A stretch of 64,000 bases of DNA from Flaccisagitta enflata (GCA_965153355.1 OZ231127.1:36022001-36086000); one strand, 5' to 3'. Positions 53,301-64,000 are shown, counted from the stretch's first letter. Translations and numbers: made by a program. The notes: generated by a model not told the origin, from the sequence alone.

Positions 53301-54427
53301 CCCCATGTGGACAAAAACTTCGTTCCATGCCCAACATTCTTGGTTACTTAAAAGCGAAAGGTATGCAAGACTTGGATCAATCCAATTTCTCATTTGCACG
53401 ACGCATTCTCACGGATCATCCCAATGAAACGCAAAGAGGGGCAGTTGAAAGTGGACAGAGGAGTGTAGGCACCAACAAACTCTCTTCTCCAAAAGGTAGC
53501 GCAGCAACTATGCAACCGCCGATTCCACCATTCAGCCTGGTTAGTCCCCCAAGTAAGTCGGACACTGTTAGAGATCCAAAGGCTCTTTGGATTGGCAACC
53601 ATGCAGGGGCTGAACATTTAGGCTACCTTGGACTTGTCCCCAACCCCTTTCAGAAAAGGTTTCATGAGGCCAAGCAAAAGGAAGAACCAACTGACATAAA
53701 TAGTGTTGTTTCTTGCCCGCAAAATGGAGAAGAAATAAGAGGAGAGAATGTTTCAAATCGCCAAGATAGTAATATTTCATTGATGGCTACTTCACCATCA
53801 AATCCGACTGCCTCTTTGCCAATTGCAGATAAACGTGCCTTTGCCATTTGTTCTGATGAGTGTTCATTGTTAAAGTCTGAGAAGACAGATCCATCATTAC
53901 CGTGTGATGCTTGTCGCACTCTTTTCCATCCAAATTGCGTCAATTTCAATCCTGACAGTGTCATTTCAAACAAGTTCATATGTCAAAGGTGTAGTTCTAA
54001 ATCAATGACGACACCAAAGTCATCGGCATTATCATCACACCGGAGAGCCAGTGCAGCATCAGCTCACATCATAGAGAGAGAGGGTAGTACTGTCATCCTG
54101 AAAATCAATGGCCGACTGGTCAAAGTCCCACACAACGCTCTGGTCCAGACAGAATCTGGCCCAAAGGTCATGATGACCAAGAAACTACTAAAGGAAGTTC
54201 TGGAAACGGCTAAGAGGCAGGAGGTTGCTGGAGCAACTAAACCTAAGAGCAACGGTAATCTTGTAAATGATGATAAGAGCGCCAAGGAACTAACATCAAA
54301 AAGGCCGGGACCAAAATGTTCCAAAGCCAGGCACGCCAAACCAGGACCCGAGAATAAGACAAAACAGGCTATCGCAAACACAGATGAGCCGTTAAACAAT
54401 GTCTCTCTAAATTCCATGCCAGCTTAA
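50243..54427 (+). CDS. MBD (BAZ2/TAM-type) and PHD-finger chromatin protein
   Basis: Three exons (50243-50302, 50875-51873, 53108-54427) join in phase 0 to 792 aa. Residues 1-353 are acidic, low in predicted structure and contain three or four imperfect repeats around EDDNL..EA..ANKE. Residues about 380-455 form a methyl-CpG-binding-like domain of the BAZ2/TIP5 kind: EYGWRRELV, then YYHSPCGQKLRSMPNILGYL and DLDQSNFSF. Cysteines and histidine at about 601-648 fit a C4HC3 PHD finger (CSDEC, LPCDACRTLFHPNC, CQRC). VILKINGRLVKVPHNAL and a basic tail follow. This suggests a nuclear DNA- and histone-binding factor. No DDT or bromodomain of true BAZ2 is present, so it is either a distinct MBD-PHD family or a shortened relative. 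The start ATG gives MDAIGATARVTRITPTITTK; a start inside exon 2 is possible. Confidence 0.85.
50875..51873 (+). CDS. MBD-PHD gene exon 2 (acidic region)
   Basis: 333 codons between acceptor ccttattccag and donor GTGAAT, starting ISGDSDGKMTENELPTPKEE. It holds imperfect repeats of the form NEDDNL..EA..A...E and a KQTTKRLS..SDSDGS motif that could be a phosphorylated or nuclear-localising stretch. Confidence 0.85.
51955..52945. mobile_element. Fold-back element in MBD-PHD intron 2
   Basis: Left ACCGTCTTTAGATCGATTTG and right CGATCTAAAGACCGTGTA; TTCAAATTTTCAGTGA pairs with TCACTGAAAATTTG further in. A HINE (52023) split the left arm. Confidence 0.75.
52023..52240 (+). mobile_element. HINE-like element in MBD-PHD intron 2
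   Basis: Complete, head ACAAGGCTGGATACACGGC, end CAGCACGCGACTAAAAA. It sits inside the arm of a larger fold-back element. Confidence 0.85.
53108..54427 (+). CDS. MBD-PHD gene exon 3
   Basis: 439 codons after acceptor tccttctag. Carries the MBD-like domain, the PHD finger and a Lys/Pro-rich C-terminus ending LNSMPA and TAA. Confidence 0.92.
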   Translation, partial: AKAVIDPSWSLNGGFASNRGKKSDVDLIAIVKALEYGWRRELVHRKPQSEDKPNKSAGADIYYHSPCGQKLRSMPNILGYLKAKGMQDLDQSNFSFARRILTDHPNETQRGAVESGQRSVGTNKLSSPKGSAATMQPPIPPFSLVSPPSKSDTVRDPKALWIGNHAGAEHLGYLGLVPNPFQKRFHEAKQKEEPTDINSVVSCPQNGEEIRGENVSNRQDSNISLMATSPSNPTASLPIADKRAFAICSDECSLLKSEKTDPSLPCDACRTLFHPNCVNFNPDSVISNKFICQRCSSKSMTTPKSSALSSHRRASAASAHIIEREGSTVILKINGRLVKVPHNALVQTESGPKVMMTKKLLKEVLETAKRQEVAGATKPKSNGNLVNDDKSAKELTSKRPGPKCSKARHAKPGPENKTKQAIANTDEPLNNVSLNSMPA

Positions 54428-55049
54428 ATGGATCGGTAGAGACAGTTAATTCCTGATCCGGCCCAATGAGTAGCAAAGTTTGCCCTCCTTATCCCAAAAA
54501 AGAACTTTCAGAAGAAGAAAACCCTGAGTTAATGGAGACAGCTTGGAGAATCGCTATGGGATAGGTAGAGGAGAATCTAGGAAGAAACTTAGAAGGCCTT
54601 GGATACAGTTGCTTTACAGTTGGGAAGGAGAGAAATGATGGCGACCATTCGACCAAGGTCGCAACCCAAAACATCAAGAAACCCACTTATTAACAAACAT
54701 ATCATCAGTAATGATTCTGGTAGACACACTTTGTTTCAACTCCCAAGATTATTTGGTACTGTTATTCTTTACTGTCATTTTGTCAAGAGGATCTTTTTGA
54801 ATACACAAATACAGCCTAGGAGCAGTTGGAGCACAGATACAACTTGTTTGGTGGTACACGGTTACCCTTGTTTTATTCTGATTATTTTTACTGCCTTTCA
54901 TGTAATTCATACTAATAGTTTTACTAATACAGCGCTCGAGTAAATTTGTATGATAACCCTGTTTTTTTTCGCGTGCCAAGTCTAAAGTGATGGATACAAT
55001 TTCGATTTTGGACGACTGCACGCGACACTATGATACTTCTCTCGATCGG

Positions 55050-55420
55050 TCGGTCCGTCACTTCTTTCCTTTTTTAAGTAGCATGCTACGCGACGCTATA
55101 AGCCACTGTTCGGTCTATCCGCGATCCTTCGGTTGGTCAGTCTGTCACAAAGTTGTTTAATGGGTGTTTAACACAATTAAGACATTTTAAATGATTTCAT
55201 AAGTTTTTTAGGCATTCCTGAACTACTTAAAGCCGCTTTTTGGTCAGTCTATAGGTTGGTCGGTCCGTCTGTCTGTTTCTCACAAAGTTGCTATAGGGGC
55301 GTTTTTCACAATCTAAAGACATTAAACAGGCGTTTTTAAATGTTTTAGAGGCATTCATAGACCACCATAAGCCTTTTTTGGTTGGTCCATTGCTCATTGG
55401 TTGGTTGGTAGATCATGTCC
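55050..55420 (-). mobile_element. Cluster of decayed HINE-like fragments
   Basis: GTAGCATGCTACGCGACGC, TCGGTCGGTCCGTCAC and repeated CACAAAGTTG..AGGGGCGTTT blocks in tandem-like array. No intact ends. Confidence 0.4.
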
Positions 55421-58400
55421 ATCCTTTCATTTCCAACTCCGTCCATCCATCATAAACTTGTTTTAAAGGCTTTTTTTAATAGAAGATAAACTTGGAGGAG
55501 TAATTACTAATTAGCAAACAGCTTTTTCAAATGTCTTTCTGAAAAATAAAATGTTTGTCTGTCTGTCTGCTTGACCTCTATTGAAAGGGCCGACGCACGC
55601 GACTTAGGTCTAAAGACCATATTTTTATTATTTGTTTTTTTTTTACGCCCCTGAGCACCAAACGCGACTGATCGGTCGATCTTATTTGTTCTCTCTACTC
55701 TTTTGCAGTCATAAAAGCTTAAGCTTCTTGTTAATTCTCTTTTTGTTGACATAGACAAATGAATGCTCATCTGGTTTAGCTTTCAGTTTGAGTGGACTGG
55801 ATTGGAAAAAGACCACTAATCATCATCTCTCTATTATTATCATTGATTTTTTATATTTTTTTGATTGCTGATAATTTCATATTTAGCATTTATTTAAGCC
55901 GTTTTTTACTTGATTGTTCTTATGTACTTATTTGTGCATATGTTTTTATTCACATTTGACACTAGAATAGTCTCTATGCATGACTGTTCCTTTTAATTCG
56001 CTACTTTAGTCACTGTAAAAATAGCTTTTAATACATTTATTTTCATGTCCAAACACGTTTCAATGTTAGGCAAACAAATAAATGGATGGCTTTGTATGTC
56101 CATCTGTCCGTCCGTCAAAATATCTGAGGCTCTTCCATCAAAAGAGCAGCATCAATCTAATTTTTCATGCATTTATTCATGGTTAATGTCATGGAAAAGG
56201 GTCCGTGGTCGGAGTGAAATCCATCAATTTTGAAATGTTGAAAATCGAACAAAACCATACATCATCATGTAGCTAACCTTATATCATTTATGAATTGATA
56301 CTTGGATTTTCTTACGAGAGCTCATTTTTCATACAAATTAGGCCTAATTACACATCTTTTTGCAAACGTACTAATAATAGATTTAGTTAAATACAATGAA
56401 GAGATCAATATGACAGTCAAATTCTTGATGAATATGTTCAAGCAATCATGTATGTTCATGTTTCTAAATTTTTAAAACAAGTTTTGAGTTTTTGAAAAAA
56501 TCTCTATAAGTACCATTTCTGGCTGGGTGGGCTGTTGGAGGAAAAAATTTTTTTGCCAAGCTCTATTTCATGCCAGTGACGAGGCATCCTTAACAGAAGC
56601 TTCATGCAAAATTTCAACCAGATCAGACAATTATTTCAAAAGCTATGCGGTTTTTTCCATTTTTTTTCTGGTAGGTTGGTTGGTCTGTCTGGACTCCTAG
56701 GCATTCTTTAAGACACACCAGAATATAGGTGAAGAACCCTCTTGATCTAGGTAACAACCATGCAAAATTTCGTTGGGCTAGGTCAAATAGTTTTTGGGAT
56801 AAGCCAATTTGAATTTTAAGAAATTTTATTAAATTGAGGCACAAAAGCATCGCGCCTTTGTGTGAGAAGCGCTGTGTGGAAACAAAGAATTAACTACGAG
56901 GCTTCGTCGGTGAGCGTTACAATTCACTCCCTATATCAGTACAGATCAACTTAGTAATTTCATTGTGACTAAACGAATTGGAGTTAAGACCTGAAATTTG
57001 AAATGTAGGTACAGAATTTCACCATCTTTCTCATCATGTAGATGACTTTTCCGTTAATCATGTTACTATGCCTTGACAGAGTATGAATCATAGTGTGACA
57101 CAAGTGTGACACCACCAACAAGGAGCACCTTTGAATTGTAACGCTCTAGGAAACTGTTGATTTCTCCAAAATGAAAAGGAAAAAATCCTTGAAATTTGGA
57201 GGAAATGTCGTTCAACTAGTTGTTAATGCAATAACAAAAGAAAAAATGCTTAATGTTTGAACAATCATAGGCTTACAAAAAAAACTGTCGGCTTATCTCA
57301 TTTTGAGAAAAAAATGACAGAAAAATGAAGGGGAAGAGTATTATAATTTGAAGTCATTTTTTTTCGTCTTACAGTTGAGTTATTGAGTTCAAATTTTTTG
57401 CACATGTCAATGGATGGATAGAGATGGCTTACAAGCTATGGGATGACTCTGCTTGACATTTTTTGATTGCTTAAACTAGCTTTTTGCTTACAGGGACAAA
57501 ATCGGGACAGGCCAAAAAAGGGCCTTCTACCCCTGTTTTGGACCCCATAGGGGCAGTTGGAGGAGCAAAAATTGGTTTGGTATGGCGCACCAGGTAGTTC
57601 GGTATGTCACCCAACCTTTGTGACCTTATTAAATGCAGCAGCAGAAGCGATGACACTTCTACAATGGTGGAGAGTCAGGGTTTCTTGGGCGGACCCCGAT
57701 GCGCGGAATTAACCTCATGCAAATCATACAATACTTCGATCATTCATGTGTAAACAACGTTCATTCTTTTATTTATCATCGAGGCGAAAGCATTGGTTAT
57801 AAGTTGGCCTTGTTTTTTATATTTCTTTCATAGAAATAAAAGCATACACTGCAACCCATGAGGGGATTGATATGGTAAAAATCCATTTCCTAATAATGGA
57901 GTCAAAGGCAACATTCCTACTTCTACTAGATCAAATTGAAGGCCGTTGATCGTGAGTCGTGATTGTTTATCTCTCCGGGGAAATATCGCTGAGATTCAAG
58001 AATTCTGGCAAAAATCTTTCTCATTCGTCCAATTTCGTAGCTCGTAAGGGCATCGGGGTCGGGAGAGATTAAAGGGTGGAGGCCGTCATAATTTGTATCT
58101 GGCGGGTACTAATTGATTACCACGCGTATCAGTAAAGAAAGACGCATTTTTTAATGCGTTGTAATTTCTAAGAAACTTAACGAGATTTTAGACAGTTGAA
58201 AAGCTTTAACATTGTCCTTAAAAACTTAAAATGGCCATAAAACCCGTAAATATTGTCCAATTGAGCTGATTTTTTTTTTTCAGAATTAGGTAAAGTTTTC
58301 TGCTGAATCTAATGGGCTAGGTTAAAACACTTTGAAATTAAGTCTTCATGGACTTTGTTTTCATGAGTTATGTTTTTTAACCGCCCAATGTGTTCAAGGA

Positions 58401-58560
58401 ATTGAGCATCCTTTAATTAGCCTAGATACTACAAATGAAGCTAGGGAAATGAAATTAAGGTAATAAAAATTAATCCTCCAGTTTTAGTCGGGTTTGCTCG
58501 GAATTTACTGTTCCTCTTGTGTATGTTTAAGTATACATGTGGGAATGGTGGTTAAGGGTT

Positions 58561-58612
58561 GGATGCCCCTGCCAACCCATCCGCAATGATATTTTGACCG
58601 CGCGTCACTTGT
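58561..58612 (-). mobile_element. HINE-like 5'-end fragment
   Basis: GCCCCTGCCAACCCATCCGC and CGCGCGTCACTTGT: the head of the GTTGCGGAC class only. Confidence 0.55.
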
Positions 58613-58775
58613 TCATTTTCAAAATCCCTTTGCAAAAAGAGCATTTTAGCAAAATAGGCCTCCGTTTTTGAAGGTTCTAGCTCTTAAACCGTTTAAGATA
58701 CAGACCTGGGATCGGTCTAGGTTGAAAGATTCTTTTTTTTTTTAGAAAATCTTGGAAAATGTCTGAATAGAATGT

Positions 58776-58898
58776 TTTTTAGGTGCGACAAAGCACCTCT
58801 ATAACTGGCTGTGTCCGTTGGTCGGTCGGTCTGTCTGTGGGGTAACGCATTCGTTCGACGATCCACACGTCGCACCTTATTGGCCTACTTGGCCTTGT
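58776..58898 (-). mobile_element. HINE-like element, GGTGCGAC-type
   Basis: Complete reverse copy: TTTTTAGGTGCGACAAAGC at the 3' end and GTCGCACCTTATTGGCC then GGCCTTGT at the 5' end. Confidence 0.88.
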
Positions 58899-59204
58899 TT
58901 TTTTATATCTAGTTTATCAAAGAAAAGTAAGATGTGTTTTTCTTTCTTTTTTCGACACGCGTGGTAACTTGGCTGGTGTATGTACGGGTCGTAGAGTAGG
59001 AATTTTCGATCGATGTTTATGATGTGTGAAGGGATAATCTAATCATAGTATCAATAGTGAGTTTAGTGACTGATTCAAGCTCGATTTATTCGTGACTCCA
59101 GCTTCTAGCCTCTCAACATTGGAATTGGGGAAACGGAACGTAATGAGACATAACAATGGCACATTGGCTCTCTCCGGGGGCAAATACTCAAGGTCCAGGG
59201 TAAC

Positions 59205-59330
59205 AATATGGTTGCAGACGGGAGGGATTTGAGGCGGAAATGCGCGTTTTTACCGTTTTTGACTCAATCATCCCAAACCAACCAACAAGGATTTTTGGTC
59301 GATGCGTGTTCGAGACTGAAAATGTAATGT
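59205..59330 (+). mobile_element. Decayed HINE-like element
   Basis: AACAATATGGTTGCAGACGG, GGCGGAAATGCGCGTTTTTA and GATGCGTGTTCGAGACTGAA recall the GTTGCGGAC class. Confidence 0.45.
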
Positions 59331-59505
59331 AAAATTGCAGCGCCTGTTCATTTAAATTTGGTCGCGTGGTCGCCAATTTTTCAGTCGATCAGTCTATCTG
59401 CACTGATCTTAAGCCATTATTGACTTCCTGAAAGAGATTTCCTAAGTCTGGTGGGAAGCTGTAAGCGAACCAAGTCCTTCGACCTCGTCATGACCCCATC
59501 CCCCT

Positions 59506-59507
<2 letters not shown>

Positions 59508-59550
<43 letters not shown>
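59508..59550 (+). repeat. (CT)n microsatellite
   Basis: Pure CT run. Confidence 0.93.
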
Positions 59551-59555
<5 letters not shown>

Positions 59556-59637
59556 TTTCTCCCTCGCACGAACCACTACGTACTAGAGCTTGAAGCTCGT
59601 TTATCTGAATTTCATCCTTTCACCTTTTTCCACATAC

Positions 59638-59803
59638 TTTTTAGTCGGGTGTTACGCGACTCTATGACCCGCTATTTGGGTCGGTAGGTCTCCGTTAGCT
59701 TTTTTTGGCGTTTTCGACGTTTTCGTGCTGCGCCTGCCCAAATGCTTGAGTTAGCTTTTTTCATCACTGCTCCTGCCCACACGCACGTGACTTGGGTAGC
59801 CGC
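59638..59803 (-). mobile_element. HINE-like element, 5'-truncated
   Basis: Stem GTCGCGTAACACCCGAC (minus) is worn; the head ends in a T run after GGGTAGCCG. Confidence 0.7.
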
Positions 59804-60176
59804 TTTTTTTTTTTTTTTTTTTCTTTTTTGCAACGCATTTGTGATCAGACGGTCCGTTTCTATGACCTGATTGTTTATGCGTACACGCAATTCTACAAGC
59901 GGTCTTGTCCCTCAATCGATCTGTCCGTCCGTCCGTCGGTTCGTCAGTCAGACTGTCTCAGTCTAGTTGAAATGTGTAAAAATGCGGATTCCCGAGCCAG
60001 ACCTGCCAAAAGCAACAGGTTACTTATTGTCATTCTGTCCCTGGGATCTGTTTTGGTTAACACTTCAGTTGTTACAATACGTGGCTAAAATGCAACCGTC
60101 ATTCTGCTCAGACGCCCACTTTGAAACATATATATGTCATGGTGTACAGGAACAGGAAATTTTGGTTTCATTTTAC

Positions 60177-60342
60177 TTTTTAGTCGCGGACTAGCGACTC
60201 TATAAGAAGCTTTGTCCATCCGTTGGTTGGTTGGTCCGTCCGTCCATCCGTCCGTTACGCTTGAGTCGAAAAGTGGGAAAACATGCATTTCTGCCCCTGC
60301 CCACCCATCAGCGACTGGCATTGGCCCTGTATCTGGCCTTGT
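60177..60342 (-). mobile_element. HINE-like element, AGTCGCT variant
   Basis: The tag by the GGGTGGGCAGGGGC core is AGTCGCTGAT and the 3' stem reads AGTCGCTAGTCCGCGACT (minus), a distinct pairing. Confidence 0.8.
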
Positions 60343-60426
60343 TACTTATGATATACATTTATAATGAAAAAATATCATTGGCATTTTAAATAAGTATTTT
60401 TAATATAAAGTATAAGATGTTTTAAC

Positions 60427-60509
60427 TAGGGATGTGGAAGTACTGTCAAATGGAAGCGGAAGCGGAAGCGGTGAAAGCGGCATGAAAATCAACCGCTTCC
60501 ACATCCCTA
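60427..60509. mobile_element. 83-bp hAT-like MITE
   Basis: TAGGGATGTGGAAG and CTTCCACATCCCTA ends; GTTTTAAC is duplicated exactly at 60419-60426 and 60510-60517. The middle is GGAAGC repeats. Confidence 0.85.
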
Positions 60510-60930
60510 GTTTTAACAATATTTTTAAACCCAGAATACTTACTGTGGTTTTATAATGATCAGAAAAAAGAATTGAATGTTTGAATTCCTTAGAAAAATA
60601 GTGAACAAAATTTTCAAAATTATATTACAGCCTCAGTAGAGAAAATTTTGCATTTCTAAGGACATGGCCCTTTTCTTATATGTTTTTAAAAAAAGGCCAT
60701 GTTTTTGAAAATGAAAATTTCTTTATTTTTATGCATTGATATAATTTCACCTAACAGGAGTGAGATGACAAAGCATAATTTTTTTTAAAAAATCTCCTTT
60801 TTTTCTTCTCTTTTTCAATACATTTTGTACATCAAATCTGTTATTTCAGAGATTATCTATGTAAATATTTATTGTTCAACACTTAAAAAAATATTTTTTC
60901 TAAAAAAAAAATAAAGAATGATAATATAAA

Positions 60931-61137
60931 ACAAGGCCGGATACACGGCTACCCCAGTCGCGTGCGGGTGGGCAGGGGCCATAATTGAGGTCACTCCATC
61001 ATTTGGGCGGGAGCAGTGAAGCAAAAAACCGCAAAAAACAAAAAAAAGTAAAGTGTGACGGACGGACGGACGGACCGACGGACCGACGGACGGACCGACA
61101 AAGCGGGTTGTAGAGTCGCGTAGCACGCGACTAAAAA
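60931..61137 (+). mobile_element. HINE-like element, GTCGCGTGC-type (reference copy)
   Basis: The cleanest copy: head ACAAGGCCGGATACACGGCT, tag GTCGCGTGC, core GGGTGGGCAGGGGC, (GGAC)n, stem GTCGCGTAGCACGCGAC, end TAAAAA. Confidence 0.9.
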
Positions 61138-63280
61138 TATCAAAAAAATTGTAATGACGCATGAAATTTCTTCTTCCTGTACACTGCGTCATATACCTTA
61201 TGATTTGGTTATGATTTATGAAGGAGAAAAATAATTGTGCACTCGATTCTGTCATAAAATGCTGCAAATTCTGAACCTCGATTCTTGTCAGTTGTATTTT
61301 TTCGAGCTCGGCATTTTTGCGTAGTAAGCAATTTGGCATATTGTTCGTGTTTGGACAACTAAAACGACACCAATAACAATGGTTATATATTGCATCCTTT
61401 TTTTCGTCGCCTCTCTTTTTTTTCCGCTGTCATCTTTCTTTTTCTAATGGATTAACTTTTTATTTAAGTCGCTTGAAAAGTGATACATCTTTTTGTAAAT
61501 CTTATTTGACTACTGTTTCAAAATGAAGAAGTTTTTCGATCTGATGTGATGAGCTTATTTCGATGATCATCCACTGCTTCAAGATCGCGTATTGGCCGCT
61601 CCTAGCTCCTGTCTTTAGTTTATTTTTTTTTAATGGTTGGCCTGATAGAATGTTTAAAAAGCGACTGCAAATCTGCAATCGCAAAACTTATCATCCCTCG
61701 ATCGGCTTTTCGCCAAGTCGCTCCCGCTCCAAGAACTACATCATCTGGCTTTTAAGTTGTATCACTCTTTTGTGAATAATGTTGAGTATCATGCTAGTTG
61801 TTGAATATTAAACTAGTTGTTTTAAACACTTTAAGTTGTTGTATAAATTATGAACATTTCACTCTGCCATTTACATGATTTTACAGTGGATGAGCTTGTT
61901 GTGACACCACTCAACCTCGTCACATAGAAAAAAAAACAAACAAACAAAAAAGAAACAAACAAACAAAAACCAAAGGCAAAGAAAGTAAAAACCAAAGCCA
62001 AAACCAAAATATAGTGCAAAATAGGTAAACTTAATAACTTTCTCTAGTCAAAACTCAACTCTGACATGACAACGCCATCTTGTTTGCCAAATTGAGATCT
62101 CAAGTATACTACGAAATCCAACGTCTTTCTCCGCGAGCGATTTGACAAGTTATTTTTTTTTCTTTCTACTCAACTGAAGACTGTCCTGTCATGAAGAAAG
62201 TCAACATCGTCTCTGGCGGAGTCAATCAATACTGACGACGATCAGAGGACGACGACTATTGAAATGTTAGTACAAGAAGTGACAATCCGATGGGCTTAAT
62301 CGCCAATTTATATTTCACTTCTTCACTCTTTCTCGACGACATTTTTTTTCTCTCCTTTTGTCTGTCTCTGTCGGGTTGTGACTGTTGTGAGTTTCTATCG
62401 GTCTTTCTGTCCATTTTGTTGTCAAAAACAGGCACACGGCAGTTTCATACGCGTTTCTGTAATCTTTACTACTCGATTAAAAAAAAAAGCCGCACCCTAT
62501 TTTGAGTGGAAGGATAAGAAAAACAAATGATTTGAACATTTTTTAGTTGAAGTAATTTGAAAGATTTTCTTTTTTTTTCATTCTAGACCAATCCTAAATC
62601 TGTATCTCAAACGGTTTAGGAGCAAGAGCTTGTCAAAGTTATCTTTTAATTTGTAAAAATACTCATTTTTCAATAGAATTGCAAACTGAAAATGGCAATG
62701 TTTTTACTCATTCTTATGCCATTCCTAAACGAATAAAGCTAGAATTTCCAGATTGGAGGTAAATGAAAGATCTTTTCAAGAGCTTTCTAACGGTCTAAGA
62801 TTTTAATTATTTATTTTAAAATTCAGTATGACAATCTGCCATTTAAAAGTGCGGCTTTTTTTATGAGTCGAGTAGTACATCACATGAACCTTAGACTTGC
62901 TTATCTACAGTTTATCTGTCCCCCCAGTCTATAAATAGGTGCGGTCATGTCATTCAGGGTACAGACGTATCCTCAATGTTAAGATATGGATTCAAGAGTT
63001 CTTCTATGCCCGGTCATTCAACAGGAACTGACTAGAAATTAGGTCACGGTGAACCAGAATTCCTTTTCGACCACTTTTAATCACACAAAAAATTTCCAAT
63101 ATTCGACGAAATTGATTGACAGAAGCCACGGATCTAGTTATAATGTCTAGTTATAATGTCGATCTCGTTGAAATAACTGCTGTTGTTGTTTTTGTTGTTG
63201 TTGTTGGATCGACGTGATTCAAATCTCTACCCCGCCGCTGTTGTTTTATTTTGTTTTCTTTTTATTTTGTTGTCTTTTTG
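61138..63280. other. AT-rich non-coding stretch
   Basis: Apart from the fold-back MITE at 62469 and a (GTT)-like patch at 63180 I see no gene or structured feature here. Confidence 0.55.
62469..62875. mobile_element. Fold-back MITE (CTACTCGA family)
   Basis: Second copy of the family at 22877: CTACTCGATT then AAAGCCGCACCCTATTTT, inverse at the right, TA on both sides. Confidence 0.82.
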
Positions 63281-63493
63281 TTAACGGACACGAAACTCTA
63301 AAAGAGGCTTCGTCCGTCCGTTGGTCCGTCCATTGGTCCGTCTGTCAACACGGGTCAAAAAAGTGGGAAAATGAGCGTTTTTGAAGCTTTTCGTGTATGT
63401 GTGGGTTTGGGAAAGGGGTAAGATGGGGTGTGGATGGGGGTTGGCCGCTCCTGCCCACCCGTCCGCAACGATATTGTGACCCCGCGTCATTTG
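63281..63493 (-). mobile_element. HINE-like element, GTTGCGGAC-type
   Basis: Head ACAAATGACGCGGGGTCAC and tag GTTGCGGACGGGTGGGC (minus) are intact; the 3' stem is worn. Confidence 0.8.
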
Positions 63494-63728
63494 TTTGGTT
63501 GTTTTGTCTTTTGTTGATGTGGCTGTTGTTGCCTTCAGATTTGCTGTTGATCATCCTACTGACTGGCTTTTGATCCATTCATTCGTAGAAAAGAATCATA
63601 CGGAAACCACCACCTAAAAGAATATTAGATCATTGCATCGCTCCCATCTCAGATGTAATAATACATTGACCCCCGACTGAGTATCTTTCTCGAAGCCGGC
63701 ACACATTCTCTCTAGATCACTTGTCTAA

Positions 63729-63947
63729 ACAAGGCCAAGTTAAGGCCAATAAGTGCGCCTCGCTCGATTAAGAATTTTTGAGTGAACGTTTTTGATGAAT
63801 GAATGAAAATGAAGTAAGGCATGCAAGGTGATAAGATTAAGAATGAAGAAATACGTCAGAATCAGCCGTTTCACACATTTCAAACGTTTGCGTGACCGAC
63901 CAACCGACCGACCGACCAACCGACTGACCGACGGACGCACTTAAAAA
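63729..63947 (+). mobile_element. HINE-like element, AAGTGCG variant
   Basis: Head ACAAGGCCAAGTTAAGGCC, tag AAGTGCG, CCGACCGA repeats and 3' end GACGCACTTAAAAA; the tag change is matched at both ends. Confidence 0.78.
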
Positions 63948-64000
63948 CCTTGCCTTTTTGTCTTTTTCTTTTTCAAAGTGTGTGTTGTTTTTATCCCTCC

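Larger units (their letters stand above)
54428..58775. other. AT-rich non-coding stretch
   Basis: 3' flank of the MBD-PHD gene, then decayed HINE pieces (55.0-55.4 kb) and unique AT-rich sequence. Short open frames lack splice signals or recognisable motifs. Confidence 0.6.

Overview
This is nuclear DNA from an invertebrate animal. The evidence is split genes with GT-AG introns, long clean microsatellites, many small DNA transposons and animal-type protein families (RUN-domain SGSM, retinol-dehydrogenase-like SDR, secretory-pathway vWA protein, MBD+PHD chromatin protein, cytosolic Hsp70 ending in EEVD). I cannot place it more narrowly than a non-vertebrate metazoan. TAA and TGA both end genes here, so the standard code fits.

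Layout. (1) About 1.3-31.6 kb, minus strand: a long gene for an SGSM1/2-like small G-protein signalling modulator. Ten exons were recognised by splice sites, phase and similarity. Its 3' part lies beyond base 1, and one or more exons are missing between 24.3 and 8.8 kb. (2) 15.9-22.2 kb, plus strand: a complete seven-exon SDR16C5/RDHE2-like dehydrogenase (311 aa), nested in the 15.5 kb SGSM intron on the opposite strand. (3) 37.7-47.0 kb, plus strand: a five-exon, 360-aa single-pass membrane protein with one von Willebrand A domain. (4) 40.4-42.3 kb, minus strand: an intronless cytosolic Hsp70 nested in vWA intron 2. It has a TATA box and heat-shock elements, but an in-frame TAA stands where the family has a tyrosine. 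(5) 50.2-54.4 kb, plus strand: a three-exon, 792-aa protein with a BAZ2-type methyl-CpG-binding-like domain and a C4HC3 PHD finger. From 54.4 to 64 kb I find no convincing gene.

The rest is repeats. The main family (over 25 copies or fragments) looks like Helentron-type non-autonomous elements (HINE/DINE-1-like). Copies begin ACAAGGCC or ACAAGTGACGCGG, carry GGAC/GACC tandem repeats, and end in a short stem-loop plus TAAAA. The stem sequence differs between subfamilies, but in each the 3' tag is the reverse complement of a tag near the 5' end. A second family (called E here) has a structured CCGCTGCCC end, a tandem array of about 21-bp units and long subterminal inverted repeats whose hairpins also covary between subtypes. 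At 44.1-46.1 kb four such elements are nested inside one another. There are also fold-back and MITE elements with TA or 8-bp target duplications, one ORF fragment from a transposable element, and many microsatellites. Several microsatellites start within a few bases of a 5' splice site. The protein genes share no obvious pathway; their proximity looks incidental apart from the two nested pairs.
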